From: Plakobranchus ocellatus
Taxonomy: Eukaryota > Mollusca > Gastropoda > Plakobranchidae
Assembly: GCA_019648995.1 (NCBI GenBank)
Contig: BLXT01005065.1
Location: forward strand, 857,023 to 877,827
Length of the DNA stretch: 20,805 nucleotides
Direction: 5' to 3'
A program made the position numbers and the translations under genes. The notes below the pieces were generated by a model that was not told the origin of the DNA, searched no databases, and worked only from the letters and a program-made list of their open reading frames with translations. Below, in pieces: positions 10,726-19,259 of this stretch. Position 1 is the first letter of the stretch; every line of letters begins with the position of its first letter.

Positions 10726-13700
10726 CTCAGAGAGAGAGCTGTTGCTGATGCACCTGGTGGAGAGAGTACTGTTTGTTGATATTGCTGATGTAAAGAGTGC
10801 TGGTGTTGATGTCCCTGATGGAGAGAGTGCTTTTGTTGTTATCTCTGATGGAGAGAGTGCTGTTGTTTCTTGAATGTTCGGGCCTGTGAGAACAAAAGGT
10901 AGGCGAAAGGGCCAAGATCGCATTAGCAGATTTGCCAAGAACAGGAAGTTGGCTACAAATACTGTTGTTGGAGAGAGTGCTGTTGTTCATTCGTGTGATT
11001 TGTGTAGTGTGTGTGGAGACAAGGAGGTTGCAAGGGAGTTTAGTATGAATGGGTAGATTGTGACTTCTGAAAACAGTAGTTTCAATGTTAAACTTTCGCT
11101 CTGCCTCACGTCAGTAGGCCTAAATGTGTAGATGTTTATAATGAGGCAAACCTTGGCATGTGATTGATGTACCGAGTATCTAATAAATTATGACTGCAGC
11201 TGTGAAACATCCCTATTAGTAACGTTTGGTGTAGTTAAAATTGGTATTTCACCTCTGAAATTTTGTTCTATTTATGATAAAGTGTTATTAGAAGACCATG
11301 TAAATTTTCCTTATTTTGAGGAAAAGTCACTACTAAATAATGTGCAATGCTTTAACCTTATGATTAACACTTCATTGATTAATGGTATGCGTATCTAATT
11401 TGATGTTACATTATGTTCGATTTTTATTACATGTTCCATTTCAACAGAGTTAAATAAATCTCACTTAGAGGACAAGACATATGTGTTTGTTTTGTGTTTA
11501 TAACTCAATTGGGGAGTACGTAGCCATGGTGGCTAGGTGCTCCCCAATAGGGGACTACCTAGACACTATGACTACGTAGTCCCCAATTGGGGTCTACCTA
11601 GCCTCTTCCTTAAAATTATGAGAATTTTTCTTTAAGCTTTAAAGGATTCCTGAAAAATTCAATTTGACACAGGATTACATAATAATGATTGACAGAAAAT
11701 CATTATTGCGCTGACCTGAGGTCATTTCCGAAACCCTCCATTATTTTTTACTATGTAAAGTATGGGGTGATTTTGTTACTCCCGATGTACGGATAGGTAT
11801 ATAGCGATTTTTTTTACTACTCTGGAAACCTCAAAAACCTAAGTCCAATTATTCAAATTTCTCATATATAAAAGTATTTGCGATCTGAGGTTATTTTCTC
11901 TTATTTGGCTTTGTTGAATTGGAACTCATTATTCAAAGTCAAAGAAAGTAGATTCTCATAATTCAAAGCCCACATCGCCACAAAACACAACAAGAAAAAA
12001 ATGCTTTTCTCTCCCCACTCCCAAAACAATGCCGATCACTGTTTTAACAAAGCTGGCATACTCTAGGAGTGCCATTTATGACAACATGAGAGAGGGGAGA
12101 GGTCAAACTAGGGTGAGGGGAGGAAAATGGAGAGCCGAATGTAGGTTTAATAGTTAGTGATGTTCTTTGACCTTTACTTTTGCCCCTTTAAATAATTGGA
12201 AGTTTTGGTCTATTCCCTGGCACTTCGAATTTTGACATTTTCACTGTATACGGTATGGGGGCATGCAGTACCCCACACGTACGGATAAGACCGTGTTGCT
12301 ATTAAAATGGAGGCACTCAGTTATTCTTGACGTACGGATATGATAATAAAACACCTTGTACGGATAGGGTTCAATTGTGATTAATTCATTGTAGAGAAGA
12401 AAAGATGTACAAAGCATAAAGAGTTGTCATTTAGATCAGCTAGATGAGTCACTGAGCATTCTTATTTTGTATCTTTCAGCTAACAAAGCCAAAATTTTAC
12501 ATATTTAAAATAACAAATTATTAACAGAGAGTGAACATTTCATAATACTGTTCTAACCAAAGAGCCATGTATCATCTGCCGTCTAATTTCCAACAATTCT
12601 TGTTTATAAATGGCTGTTCAGCAATCTTGCAGGAATGAACAAATAATTATACACTCCCCCACCCATCCGTGGTGGGTAGAAATATCTCTACGCTACTGGA
12701 AGTCTAAATTTTACGAGTAAATACTAGTCCAACGGGCGACTAAATAAATTGCCGAAAAGAGCATTTAAAAGACGGTTTAAGACCAACCAGTCTCTCAGGC
12801 TTGTCTCCAATTCATTCTGAATGTAAAGATTTCTCGATGTGAATTTTTCCCTTCTCAGTGGAACTCAGTAAAAATATCAATTAGCAAAACACAGCCTGCC
12901 TCTGAAACGTTGGAATGCAGGCTTGGGACTAGGATGTTGGTCTATAATTTCTTCTAACTCTTTTATTTTTCAATTGATTTAAGTTGAACTTGTATGGATG
13001 TGTTCACAAAAAAAAAAGTTTTATGTTCATAATATTCAATTGATACATTGATGTAGTATTTTTGCCCTTAATTTGAGTGAAACGATGGATGATGGCATAA
13101 GTGGTCCCGGAACGTGGTACATGTTGAGTCTGGTTTTTTTTTTTTTACTGACCTTTGAGAAGATCATGATATTCAAATTTCATGTATGAAGTTATGATGA
13201 AATTTATATAATGAAACTTTCTGACGAATTGGAGAAAATGTTTGCAGTCATTTTGGTGCTAGTTTAGTTTTGATCGATATGTTCAGCTGTTTTGATTTTG
13301 TATTTTGACAAACTCAGTCAAGGTCTGATGGGAAATTAAGCAAGACAGAATTTTGAACAAAATAGGGCCCAAAGACTTTTTCTTTATGTTTATGATACTA
13401 AAATTTCAACTTTTGATGTTGCCAAATGACCCCGTATGCCTCTTTCAGATCAACAAAATCATACAGTTATTGCCAGATGTTTGCCATTTTATTGAATGGC
13501 TGGCAAGTTATCTGAATAATGGTCTGTGCCGCAATAGGAGTTATAGGTGCTGCTAGTGGCTAATGAACGGGTAGTGTGATATTTCTGCTACTTCTTTCGG
13601 GCCGCATAAAAAAGAAAAGTATTTTACTGTTATAATTTACAAATAATCAATATGTATGATCTATTTATAAGCATTGTGTTTATAGAAAACAAGTGACCTT

Positions 13701-16324
13701 GAGCATAAACATCCCCATTGGTTGAGTTTATTTTCACTACACTCAATTTTTCACCGTGTCTCTGAGGTAAAACTAGTGGTGATGCTAAAAGATACGGTAA
13801 TGCTACAGATTATGACCAAGATGTCAATTTCTTTGGTGGCATAGTATAAATATAGCCGCAATGCATAATCGTTCCCTATAAATAGATTTACTTGGGTTTG
13901 CTTAGTTAATTAATTATGTATTCTTAGAAGATCACAATTCGATCTACAGTCTATATCTAGATGATTTTAATCGTAACATCAATCCAAAAGCGATATTAAA
14001 TAAGGGAGGGTAGAGGTTTGACAGAAGTTTCTTGAAAACTATGGAAAGTAGCTGGGCAATTCCGAGCGTTACAACATGATGCTTTTAACTAATTTTGCGC
14101 TATTTTGAGAGCACTGCAGATTCATTTAAAGGAGCACGAAGATGAAACTTTTTTTGTGGAAACTAGAAAGATACCTCTCTATACTGAATCAAAAGAAATT
14201 GGACTGCCTCATTATTTTGGTGGTCAAACCCTTGACCGATGTGGTTGGACTTGAAAGGGGCATTCATTTTTTCATATTGATTTTGATGTAGGATTTCTGG
14301 TCTCAGAGGAGGATCGAACATGCCATTTTGATTCATAATGTGTTAGAGATGCTGAACTTACATATTACATAAGCTTTAATAATAAATATTGAATCATTGT
14401 TTAGTAAGGATGGTATAACTGACCTTTTCAGCATGATGTTATTGTTACGACATGACAGGTACAGTAAAGTAAAAAAGACATGAAAAATTGATTAAGTCAT
14501 TGGAATGTTATTTAAAAGCTTTATGCGGTTAACAGAGTAAATATTAAAGTGAGAAACTGATCAGAATTTTTTATTCTAGATACAAAGAAAAAAAAAACTC
14601 CCTTTATATTCTTTAGATTTATGACAAATCACATATTAATATTGAAAGTGTCTGGGCACTTCTCATGCTCAACGTAACTGCTGCCAATTTTCAATGTGCC
14701 AATGACAAAGCAATAAGTAACAGAAAATCCAAAAGTGAAATAATGTCAGAAAGGCAGCTAGGGAAAACAAAATGGTTTCCAAATATCATTAAAGAAAAAA
14801 AAAAATGAAAAGGTTTTTATATTCTGAAACAAACAAAATTATTTTGACATGATGGTGAGATCACATTCAAAACTGTAATGTCCCCTTTTGTTTAGTGATG
14901 GTGTGGGCAATACATCAATCCCATCAGTACATTGTGTCAGCTTTTGCATTAATACCTTGTTTTAAGAAATGCACTTCGGTAAAAAACTCTTGACTTCTCC
15001 GTTACTTAGCAGTGAAGTTCTTTCAAGTGATTTTGCCCTCTCTTTGACAACAACAAAATCACCAACTGCAAGTGACTAAGTTGTTCTGAGCAATTACTGA
15101 GAGGTTTCCACTGCATTAAGATTTGTACATGTAGCTGTATTGGAAAATGCATTTTTGAATGAAAATGTTTCAATGTGTTACAACTGCTGATGGATACCAA
15201 ATGGTGATATATATCTCACAAAGTGAGTGTTGTGGGTTTGTGGAAGACCTGTAACATTTTCCCATATGTGACAAAGAGATTTTTCCTTATCACTACTTCG
15301 GATTTCCTCCTGAGGAAATAAATACAACATCTGTCTTCCCATTGCCTTTCTTTGCTAGCTCTGCAAACTCTTTTGCTGAGGTGATTACATGTCCAGATAA
15401 ATTTAAAAGCCATACTTTTCTTTTTATTTCTCCATCAGACTCTCCACCAATGCCATCAACTGCACCCTCACCATGAAAGGCAGCAAAGAAATGCCATTCG
15501 AGACTGATGTTTGGCTCATTTATATAAAATTTGTGATGTAGGACAGTATATATTTCTGCTTAAATTGTGAAGCAGTAACATCTGACAAAACGTCAATGTG
15601 CTTAACTTTAGCATGTTTTGCACTTATCTTTGAAATTGGTTTTTGTAAAAATGCGGCAACTGCAAATTTATCATGAATAAGGTCATCTGTAACAAAGGCA
15701 AGAGAATCATTTGTATCTTTGTTTATTCAGGCTCATGTGGTAAACAAAGTGATGTCACCATGGTTCCAGTAAGCACTTTGAATTTCACTTTGTTGTGACA
15801 GCCTAGTTTTCAGAAAAGTCTATCTGAACTTAATATTTTCTCCATCTACACACTCTCCTTTCTCTTTGGACACTGTATCCTGACATCTCTTCATGAATGT
15901 GTGCTTCTTAAAAAAAGGGGACCTGAATCTCCTGATGTATCCCTGGGCTTTCCCAGTAGTTTTAATTTTGCTGCTTTAGCGATAGTGAGGCAGCCAACCC
16001 TTTCGGTTTACCGCATGTTTGATAAGAAATAATAAGAGAAAAAACAGGAAGCTCTTCAATTCCTTTTTTGGTTTAGCCATTCTTTTTTTTTTTTTTAGAT
16101 CAGCCGTTTTTGGTTTAGGTGTGGTCTACTGTATTTGCAATTTTTTTTTTTTTACATATTTGTGCTCTTATTTACCGGTAAAACTCTTGGAAAGTGGATC
16201 TTCTGCGCTCCTGCACTCCAAATTTGTATGCAATGGCAGCTGTCGATGCTATAATCAAGGCTATAGCAAAATCTTTTTTTGTCTTGTTCAGGAGGAGATT
16301 ACGCATTGCTGGTTTTGAGGCCAT
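6986..16324 (-). CDS. COX6C: Cytochrome c oxidase subunit 6C, split over two coding exons
   Basis: COX6C is a nuclear-encoded, single-membrane-pass subunit of complex IV in the mitochondrial inner membrane. It is a structural, non-catalytic subunit. The coding sequence joins 16324..16176 to 7082..6986 on the minus strand and gives 81 residues (human protein: 75). Residues 5-19 (KPAMRNLLLNKTKKD) are basic and match the KPxMRxLL start of the family. Residues 19-35 form the membrane helix ending in AYKF. Residues 36-50 read GVQERRRSTFQEFYR, matching the family's VADQRKKAYADFYR. The second exon continues with TYDADKSYERMKKMGVFDSV, matching [20 protein letters not shown]. The intron lies in phase 2 of Arg-50 (CG|C), and donor (CG|GTAAAT) and acceptor (TTTTTCAG|C) agree. 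No stop or frameshift is present, so this looks functional. The start ATG sits directly after an acceptor (CTACAG|ATGG), so the 5' UTR must lie on an upstream exon that I cannot locate. Confidence 0.9.
7586..8357 (-). mobile_element. 5'-truncated non-LTR retrotransposon (LINE), reverse transcriptase C-terminal part
   Basis: The minus strand encodes the catalytic YADDTVLIAES box of a reverse transcriptase (about 8350..8318), then a GLSLNVKKMECMVI segment and KYL. A reading-frame shift near 8125..8140 moves the frame on to ITSDSKCTSEI, then AKDTFQKIKPIL and TYVWSVLLCGSECWSI. That series is typical of the thumb and post-RT part of RTE/CR1-like LINEs. A further shift near 7900 is followed by FIRLTENRFEWRNMM and CSRQGRPTR, ending at the stop 7602..7604. 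An ATGATAATGATGATT-type repeat follows the stop, as expected for a LINE 3' tail. Everything upstream of the YADD box (endonuclease and RT palm start) is missing, a normal 5' truncation. It lies in the COX6C intron in the same orientation as the gene and is not functional. The exact clade is not resolved. Confidence 0.88.
9211..9242. repeat. Left arm of a perfect 32-bp inverted repeat
   Basis: This stretch starts CTAGGTAGACCCCAATTGGG and ends GACTACGTAGTC. It is the exact reverse complement of 11570..11601. It lies about 80 bp inside the left end of the TTAA-associated element and is followed by GTGGCTAGGTGCTCCCC, which recurs in direct orientation near the right arm (11530..11546). Confidence 0.9.
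9445..9732 (+). repeat. Tandem duplication of a 144-bp unit containing the FAR1-domain exon
   Basis: Two copies with a 144-bp period (GTTTGAGCGC at 9451 and GTTTGAGCGC again at 9595) each contain the core of the FAR1-like exon and its GTAAGT donor. The first copy has a stop (AACTAG) where the second has Asn-Gln (AACCAG), so only the second copy is open through this point. The segment after the donor is repeated again in weaker form at about 9872..10005. Confidence 0.9.
9700..10010. repeat. Degenerate tandem repeat of the intronic part of the FAR1-like gene
   Basis: The block beginning GTAACATTCAGGTAAGT with the following GAACTTAGAACCTAGATCT and GTAAAATTAA...ATAGATAGTG is repeated from about 9872 as GTAACATTTGGGTAATTT with matching downstream text. 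A third start, GTAACATTCAG, appears at about 9999. It includes several CTAGATCT motifs. Confidence 0.75.
10606..10990 (+). repeat. 30-bp minisatellite encoding a VDVPDGESAV-type repeat, with a GA-rich core
   Basis: Units of about 30 bp begin near 10621, 10651, 10681, 10741, 10774, 10804 and 10834, with a partial unit at about 10969. Each is a variant of GATGTCCCTGATGGAGAGAG, and in frame each reads V-D-V-P-D-G-E-S-A-V. Between 10695 and 10739 a unit has expanded into a (GA)n tract. One-base differences among units move the frame back and forth between frames 1 and 2. The minus-strand Ser/Thr-rich open frame at 10357..10938 is the shadow of this repeat. Confidence 0.85.
11510..11601. repeat. 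Right arm of the 32-bp inverted repeat plus neighbouring palindromic copies
   Basis: Positions 11570..11601 are the perfect reverse complement of 9211..9242. Just before them, 11514..11546 carries a direct copy of the GTACGTAGCCATGGTGGCTA and GGTGCTCCCC block seen at 9232..9263, and 11553..11568 carries a further inverted CTACCTAGACACT copy. The right arm is therefore a compound of direct and inverted units able to fold on itself. Confidence 0.88.
11756..12369. repeat. Reiterated terminal/subterminal repeats at the right end of the TTAA-associated element
   Basis: Three blocks resemble the element's end when read on the minus strand: about 11799..11759 (CCTATCCGTACATCGGGAGT then ACCCC), about 12290..12245 (TATCCGTACG then GTGGGGTAC and GCATGCCCCC) and the outer end at 12369. 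A single TATCCGTACG also occurs at about 12341..12332. The first two keep the GGGG/CCCC hairpin that follows the motif at the left end. Confidence 0.65.
12370..14838. other. Intronic DNA without a recognised element
   Basis: This part of the COX6C intron between the TTAA-associated element and the DDE-like fossil has only short open frames and no recognisable motif. The block 12655..12800 is somewhat GC-richer, but I find no termini or coding signal in it. Confidence 0.6.
14839..15960 (-). pseudogene. Decayed DDE-like transposon protein (DFSEN / SDVTASQFK / HGEGAVDG family)
   Basis: Read on the minus strand with several frame changes, conserved blocks come in order: KKHTFMKRCQDT (about 15905); VQIDFSEN then a stop and SEIQSAYWNHGDITLFT (15835..15740); NDSLAFVTDDLIHDKFAV (about 15710..15655); KHIDVLSDVTASQFKQKY (15605..15550); WHFFAAFHGEGAVDGIGGES (15498..15440); IKRKVW and AKEFAELAKKG; VGDFVVVKERAKS (about 15065..15027); and LPTPSLNKRGHYSFE (about 14910..14865), stop at 14839. 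I recognise this block order from uncharacterised transposon-related proteins common in invertebrate genomes, but I cannot name the superfamily. Acidic residues in DFSEN and VLSDV are plausible catalytic positions (inference). Stops and indels show it is dead. It lies in the COX6C intron on the same strand as the gene, just past exon A. Confidence 0.65.
16176..16324 (-). other. COX6C: COX6C coding exon A (start codon, matrix-side N-terminus, membrane helix)
   Basis: This 149-bp exon is bounded by an acceptor (TTTGTATCTACAG, + strand 16325..16337) and a donor (GTAAATAAG, + strand 16167..16175). It encodes residues 1-49 and the first two bases of codon 50. The membrane segment FAIALIIASTAAIAYKF is followed by an Arg-rich stretch. 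The end of the exon at FYR coincides with the point where the family continues with an (N/T)YD motif. The plus-strand open frame over 16019..16318 is the antisense of this exon. Confidence 0.9.
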
Positions 16325-16457
16325 CTGTAGATACAAATTGAATAAATATATATATGTATTCTGATGATTAACAATAGGCTAAAATATTTTTGAGAGGTTG
16401 AATTTAGGCTAAGTTACATGGGCAATCATCAACGACTTAGATCTAGATTAAATTCAC

Positions 16458-16679
16458 TCTTTGCACACAATGCTCAAAAACTTAATTATTATACCTTTAT
16501 ATTCCATAGGCCTAAAACAACACCAATGATTCTAAATAAAATAAAATTTGAACTAGTCTGGATTTCATATGGTATTCTTTGCATACAAAACTCAAAAACT
16601 TAATTTTTATGTCCTTATATTACATAGGCCTAAAGCAACACCAATGATTCTAAATAAAATAAAATTTAAACTAGTCTAC
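16458..16679. repeat. Two-copy 118-bp tandem duplication
   Basis: CAACACCAATGATTCTAAAT occurs at 16518 and again at 16636, a period of 118 bp. The copies also share CTCAAAAACTTAATT upstream, the CATAGGCCTAAA block and the AAATAAAATTT...ACTAGTCT end. They differ at scattered bases. It lies about 150 bp upstream of COX6C exon A in the flanking intron or 5' region. Confidence 0.88.
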
Positions 16680-17451
16680 ATTCACCAATCAGAGTGGTTA
16701 TGCAATTGTGATTTGGTTCTTATTACTTGTCCATGGTTTTGAGATTTCTGATTTATATTATTGTTCAAAGATCTAGTTTATTAAAAAAAAAAAAAGATTT
16801 AATTATATATACTTGATCGTTCCTAATATTCTCATTCCCTCAATCTCTCTTTTTATAGATTCTTTTATCTTGATCAAAGTTTAGATTATTTTCTATGCAC
16901 TCCAGTCTTTAGGCACCCCTTTCAATTTCATCATGGCACCTTTTGGCCTAGGCTAGGAGGCCCTTTTTGTGCAATTCATCATAGAGACTTAAAAAAATAC
17001 ATGTAGATAATTTCTTTTGAAAATTGTGGTATATAAATTTTAAGTTTAACAAAATATTACATAACAATCCAAATTATCTCCCTGACTTTTCACGCATGAA
17101 AAAACTAAGTGTGCTGCTGCGTAGCCAGAGGCTCCTACCTAAAGAAGGAGGAGGAGGAATTAAGATAACAAAAAAGAGGAATCAACCCACCACGCAGTTC
17201 AAAACAAAGGCTGTAGCAATATAACCTTTGATTAAGTAGTAGGTATGTCAATAATAATAAATTTATGTAAAACAACAATAATAAAAGCAATGAAAGATAC
17301 AATTCTATTTACACTATGTACAAGGCCATGCCATATCAACATAATAATTATTTGTAACATTTTAAGCTCTCGATGTATGCGCTATTAGCCTTCCTAACAA
17401 GAGCTGGGGGCAAACTTTGCTTGAAGCAAACACTTTCTCTTGAAAGCATGC
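16680..17451. other. Region between COX6C exon A and the hAT fossil, no gene seen
   Basis: The sequence is AT-rich with no conserved coding sequence. A non-coding first exon of COX6C (minus strand) could be here or beyond the hAT fossil; sequence signals alone do not decide this. Confidence 0.55.
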
Positions 17452-19234
17452 TTACCTTATCACTAATGCAGATACAGTGTCTGTTCCAAGCTTAGACCGA
17501 TATTCAGTTTGACTTTTGCACACCAGGCTAAAGACAGGCTCCACTTCAGCATTGGAATGTGTCAAACAACAAAGGCCTTTCATTATCTTAATAGGACTGG
17601 AGACAACAAATTTCCATCTGAGTTTTTCGATTCCCCTATAGATCAGATTCCATTGCCTGTCTACACTCATAACATTGGATGCTATCTCAGAAACCTTTGG
17701 GTGGACTTGATATTTACCAAATTCCACTTTCATAGTGCTTATTTCTTTAGAATGAAGACATGGATATCTTTCAACAAAATACTCTAGCATAAAATGTTTT
17801 GCTTCCACTCTTCTTGATAGATCTAGTGTAATAGTTGCATTTTGGACAAATTTATCACCTATATAGGGAATTTTTTGATAATGTAATTGAGGGCTGAAAC
17901 AAAGAATCCTTTGAAGTCATTTACAACAGCGTCTTTATTTTATCCAAGAGTCCATCTTTTTTTAGTTGCTTCCACAGCTTTTCCGTTTTCTCTCCAACAA
18001 TGATGTCTCCCTTAGCCTTTTTGTGTTTTGTGAGCACCAAAGTCTATTTAAGTATATTTTTGTCTTCAGTGACAACGCCAGGTTTCACACATCAGAGGAT
18101 AATTTCTGTCATCAGGTCATCCAGAACAATTTTCGCTTCGTGGATTTGGGATGATTCCTTTTGAAACTTAAGGTTTGCCTTAGTAAATAAAGGCAAGTTG
18201 TCGTCCAGAAAGTAACAATACAATTTAGATTTGATATCTGGAAAAATGTAAATCTTCCTAGACAATCCTTTGCACTTGAGCTATATGTACATTTTTTGCT
18301 ATTTGCCATTTCCCCTTCAAAGTATGTTTTTAATGTATCCCACTATTCAACTGAACTCCACATTCCTGTTGAACAATTTTGAATCCTTTCTTCCTTTTAG
18401 AACTTTAGTTCATATAATAGTATATGTCTGTCAAGAACTGTTTTAAGTCCACTTTGAGAGCACTGGTTCCCTTTTTAGCAGCCAAATGGAGCAGATGACT
18501 GGTGCATCCATCAATATAGACTCCTTAATTTTTACTTTTGACAAACGATGCCACACCAGCATGAAGTCCTGTCATTACAGAAGCATCGTCATATGCAAGA
18601 CCTAAACAGTTATTCCATGGAATATTCCTGGCTTAAAATTCTTTGTCAATTGTTCTAAAAATTTTTCTCACCAGTTGATGGTCCTGCACACTCTTTAATG
18701 CATAACACATCTGAGACTACAGAGCCTACACGGTCATCAAATGTTCAAACTACTATGGGGTACAATTGTCTACTGCCTCTGTCAATGCTAGTGTAAGTAC
18801 CATCCTCTCTGTCAGTTCCTAGAAATTTCTGTAGTTGTGCTCTTAATAACTGCCACAGGAAAATTTTTTTAGCGATTTCAGAGTCTGGAAACATAACACG
18901 AAATAGATCACCAGCATGATCAAGAATAGAAATAGGTAAATTGTGCTCAATCACAAATTTCATTAAATAAAGTTCTGCAACAGTTGCAGCATGATCTGTT
19001 GGGAATGTGGATTGGGCAAAGAATGATGTCAGAGGTTTGGTTTGTGATTTTAATCTATCAAATTCACAATGTTTTTTTGGTTTTTAAATGTCTATCAATG
19101 TCAGTTTTTTCACCAGACTTAATTGTGAAATCACATTCACATAACTTGAAAGGCACAATGCAACTCCATAACTGACTATACTCGTTCCTAAATTTTTTAT
19201 CAAGACGCGGTTTTTTATTCACTGGCTCGTTCAT
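17452..19234 (-). pseudogene. Nearly full-length but inactivated hAT-family transposase
   Basis: The order of a hAT transposase can be followed on the minus strand. An N-terminal zinc-finger-like part reads KKFRNEYSQLWSCIVPFKL, then CECDFTIKSGEKTDIDRHLK (from 19234). A 7-base A run (+ strand 19072..19078) shifts the frame to HCEFDRLKSQTKPLTSFF, then FVIEHNLPISILDH and FRVMFPDSEIAKK. After another shift, SIDRGSRQLYPIVV, a stop, and TFDDRVGSVV hold the likely first catalytic Asp. GLAYDDASVMTG (about 18600..18565) holds the likely second, followed by CTSHLLHLAAKKG and DIYYYMN-SSKRKKGF. Further pieces are FLDDNLPLFTKANLKFQKES and VNDFKGFFVSALNYIIKKFP. The C-terminal dimerisation signature THSNAEVEPVFSLV is at about 17570..17525, with the stop at 17452. 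Many stops and frameshifts make it a fossil. It lies upstream of COX6C on the same strand. Confidence 0.88.
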
Positions 19235-19259
19235 GGCACTTGTAAACACCAACACAGCT

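Larger units (their letters stand above)
9327..11056 (+). pseudogene. Broken FAR1/ZSWIM-type (MULE-related) transposon gene
   Basis: An ATG at 9327 opens a frame reading SLAFTVGQAFKSFSEF, a typical opening of the FAR1-like domain of MULE transposases and ZSWIM-like proteins. It continues after a frame change near 9440 with EKLFERxVxGQGSELVSYAN and LKGLKxADYxVYRKVTFR. The donor AG|GTAAGT (9561 or 9705) and acceptor TTTTGCAG (ending 10076) join this to R-CKHEA and GHFKPRGTLKQSN, giving the expected C-x-H zinc ligands and RGT motif. In-frame TAA codons at 10093 and 10135 break it. A long frame at 10265..10669 follows, then DGES repeats, and an end region at 10874..11056 with VRTKGRRKG (AT-hook-like) and CDLCSVCGD. 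The DDE catalytic core and the SWIM motif expected in the middle are not seen, so the gene is internally deleted or rearranged as well as frameshifted. Confidence 0.6.
9130..12369. mobile_element. TTAA-associated DNA element with terminal inverted repeats (piggyBac-like ends)
   Basis: The left end reads TTAA (9126..9129) followed by CCCTATCCATACAGGTG. The right end, read on the minus strand from 12369, is CCCTATCCGTACAAGGTG, and the flank is TTCA (12370..12373), one base from TTAA. The two termini differ by one substitution and one indel. A CCCT-type start next to TTAA is the usual form of piggyBac-superfamily ends. Similar TATCCGTAC motifs recur inside the right end (around 11790, 12280 and 12335), and the left end holds a GGGGTAAC/GTTACCCC hairpin (9147..9165). 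No piggyBac transposase is recognisable inside; the only gene remnant is a FAR1/ZSWIM-like plus-strand gene. It may be a non-autonomous or composite element. It sits in the COX6C intron. Confidence 0.6.
7083..16175 (-). other. COX6C: 9.1-kb phase-2 intron of COX6C
   Basis: Canonical GT (16175..16174) and AG (7084..7083) ends join the two COX6C exons in frame. The intron is about 80 times longer than the exon that follows it. Most of what can be recognised in it is transposon: a truncated LINE, a TTAA-flanked inverted-repeat element with a plus-strand gene remnant, and a decayed DDE-like gene. Poly-T runs at 16081..16096, 16140..16153, 8585..8600 and 8774..8788 are scattered through it. Confidence 0.85.

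Noticed and set aside
10357-10938. 193-residue minus-strand open frame rich in Ser/Thr/Ile
   Set aside because: It is the antisense of the DGES-encoding minisatellite and GA tract; its repetitive sequence follows from the repeat on the other strand.
16019-16318. Plus-strand open frame of 99 residues
   Set aside because: It is the antisense of COX6C exon A plus poly-T runs that give Phe stretches.
17509-17787. Plus-strand open frame of 92 residues
   Set aside because: It is antisense to the C-terminal part of the hAT transposase, which has a clear family match on the minus strand.
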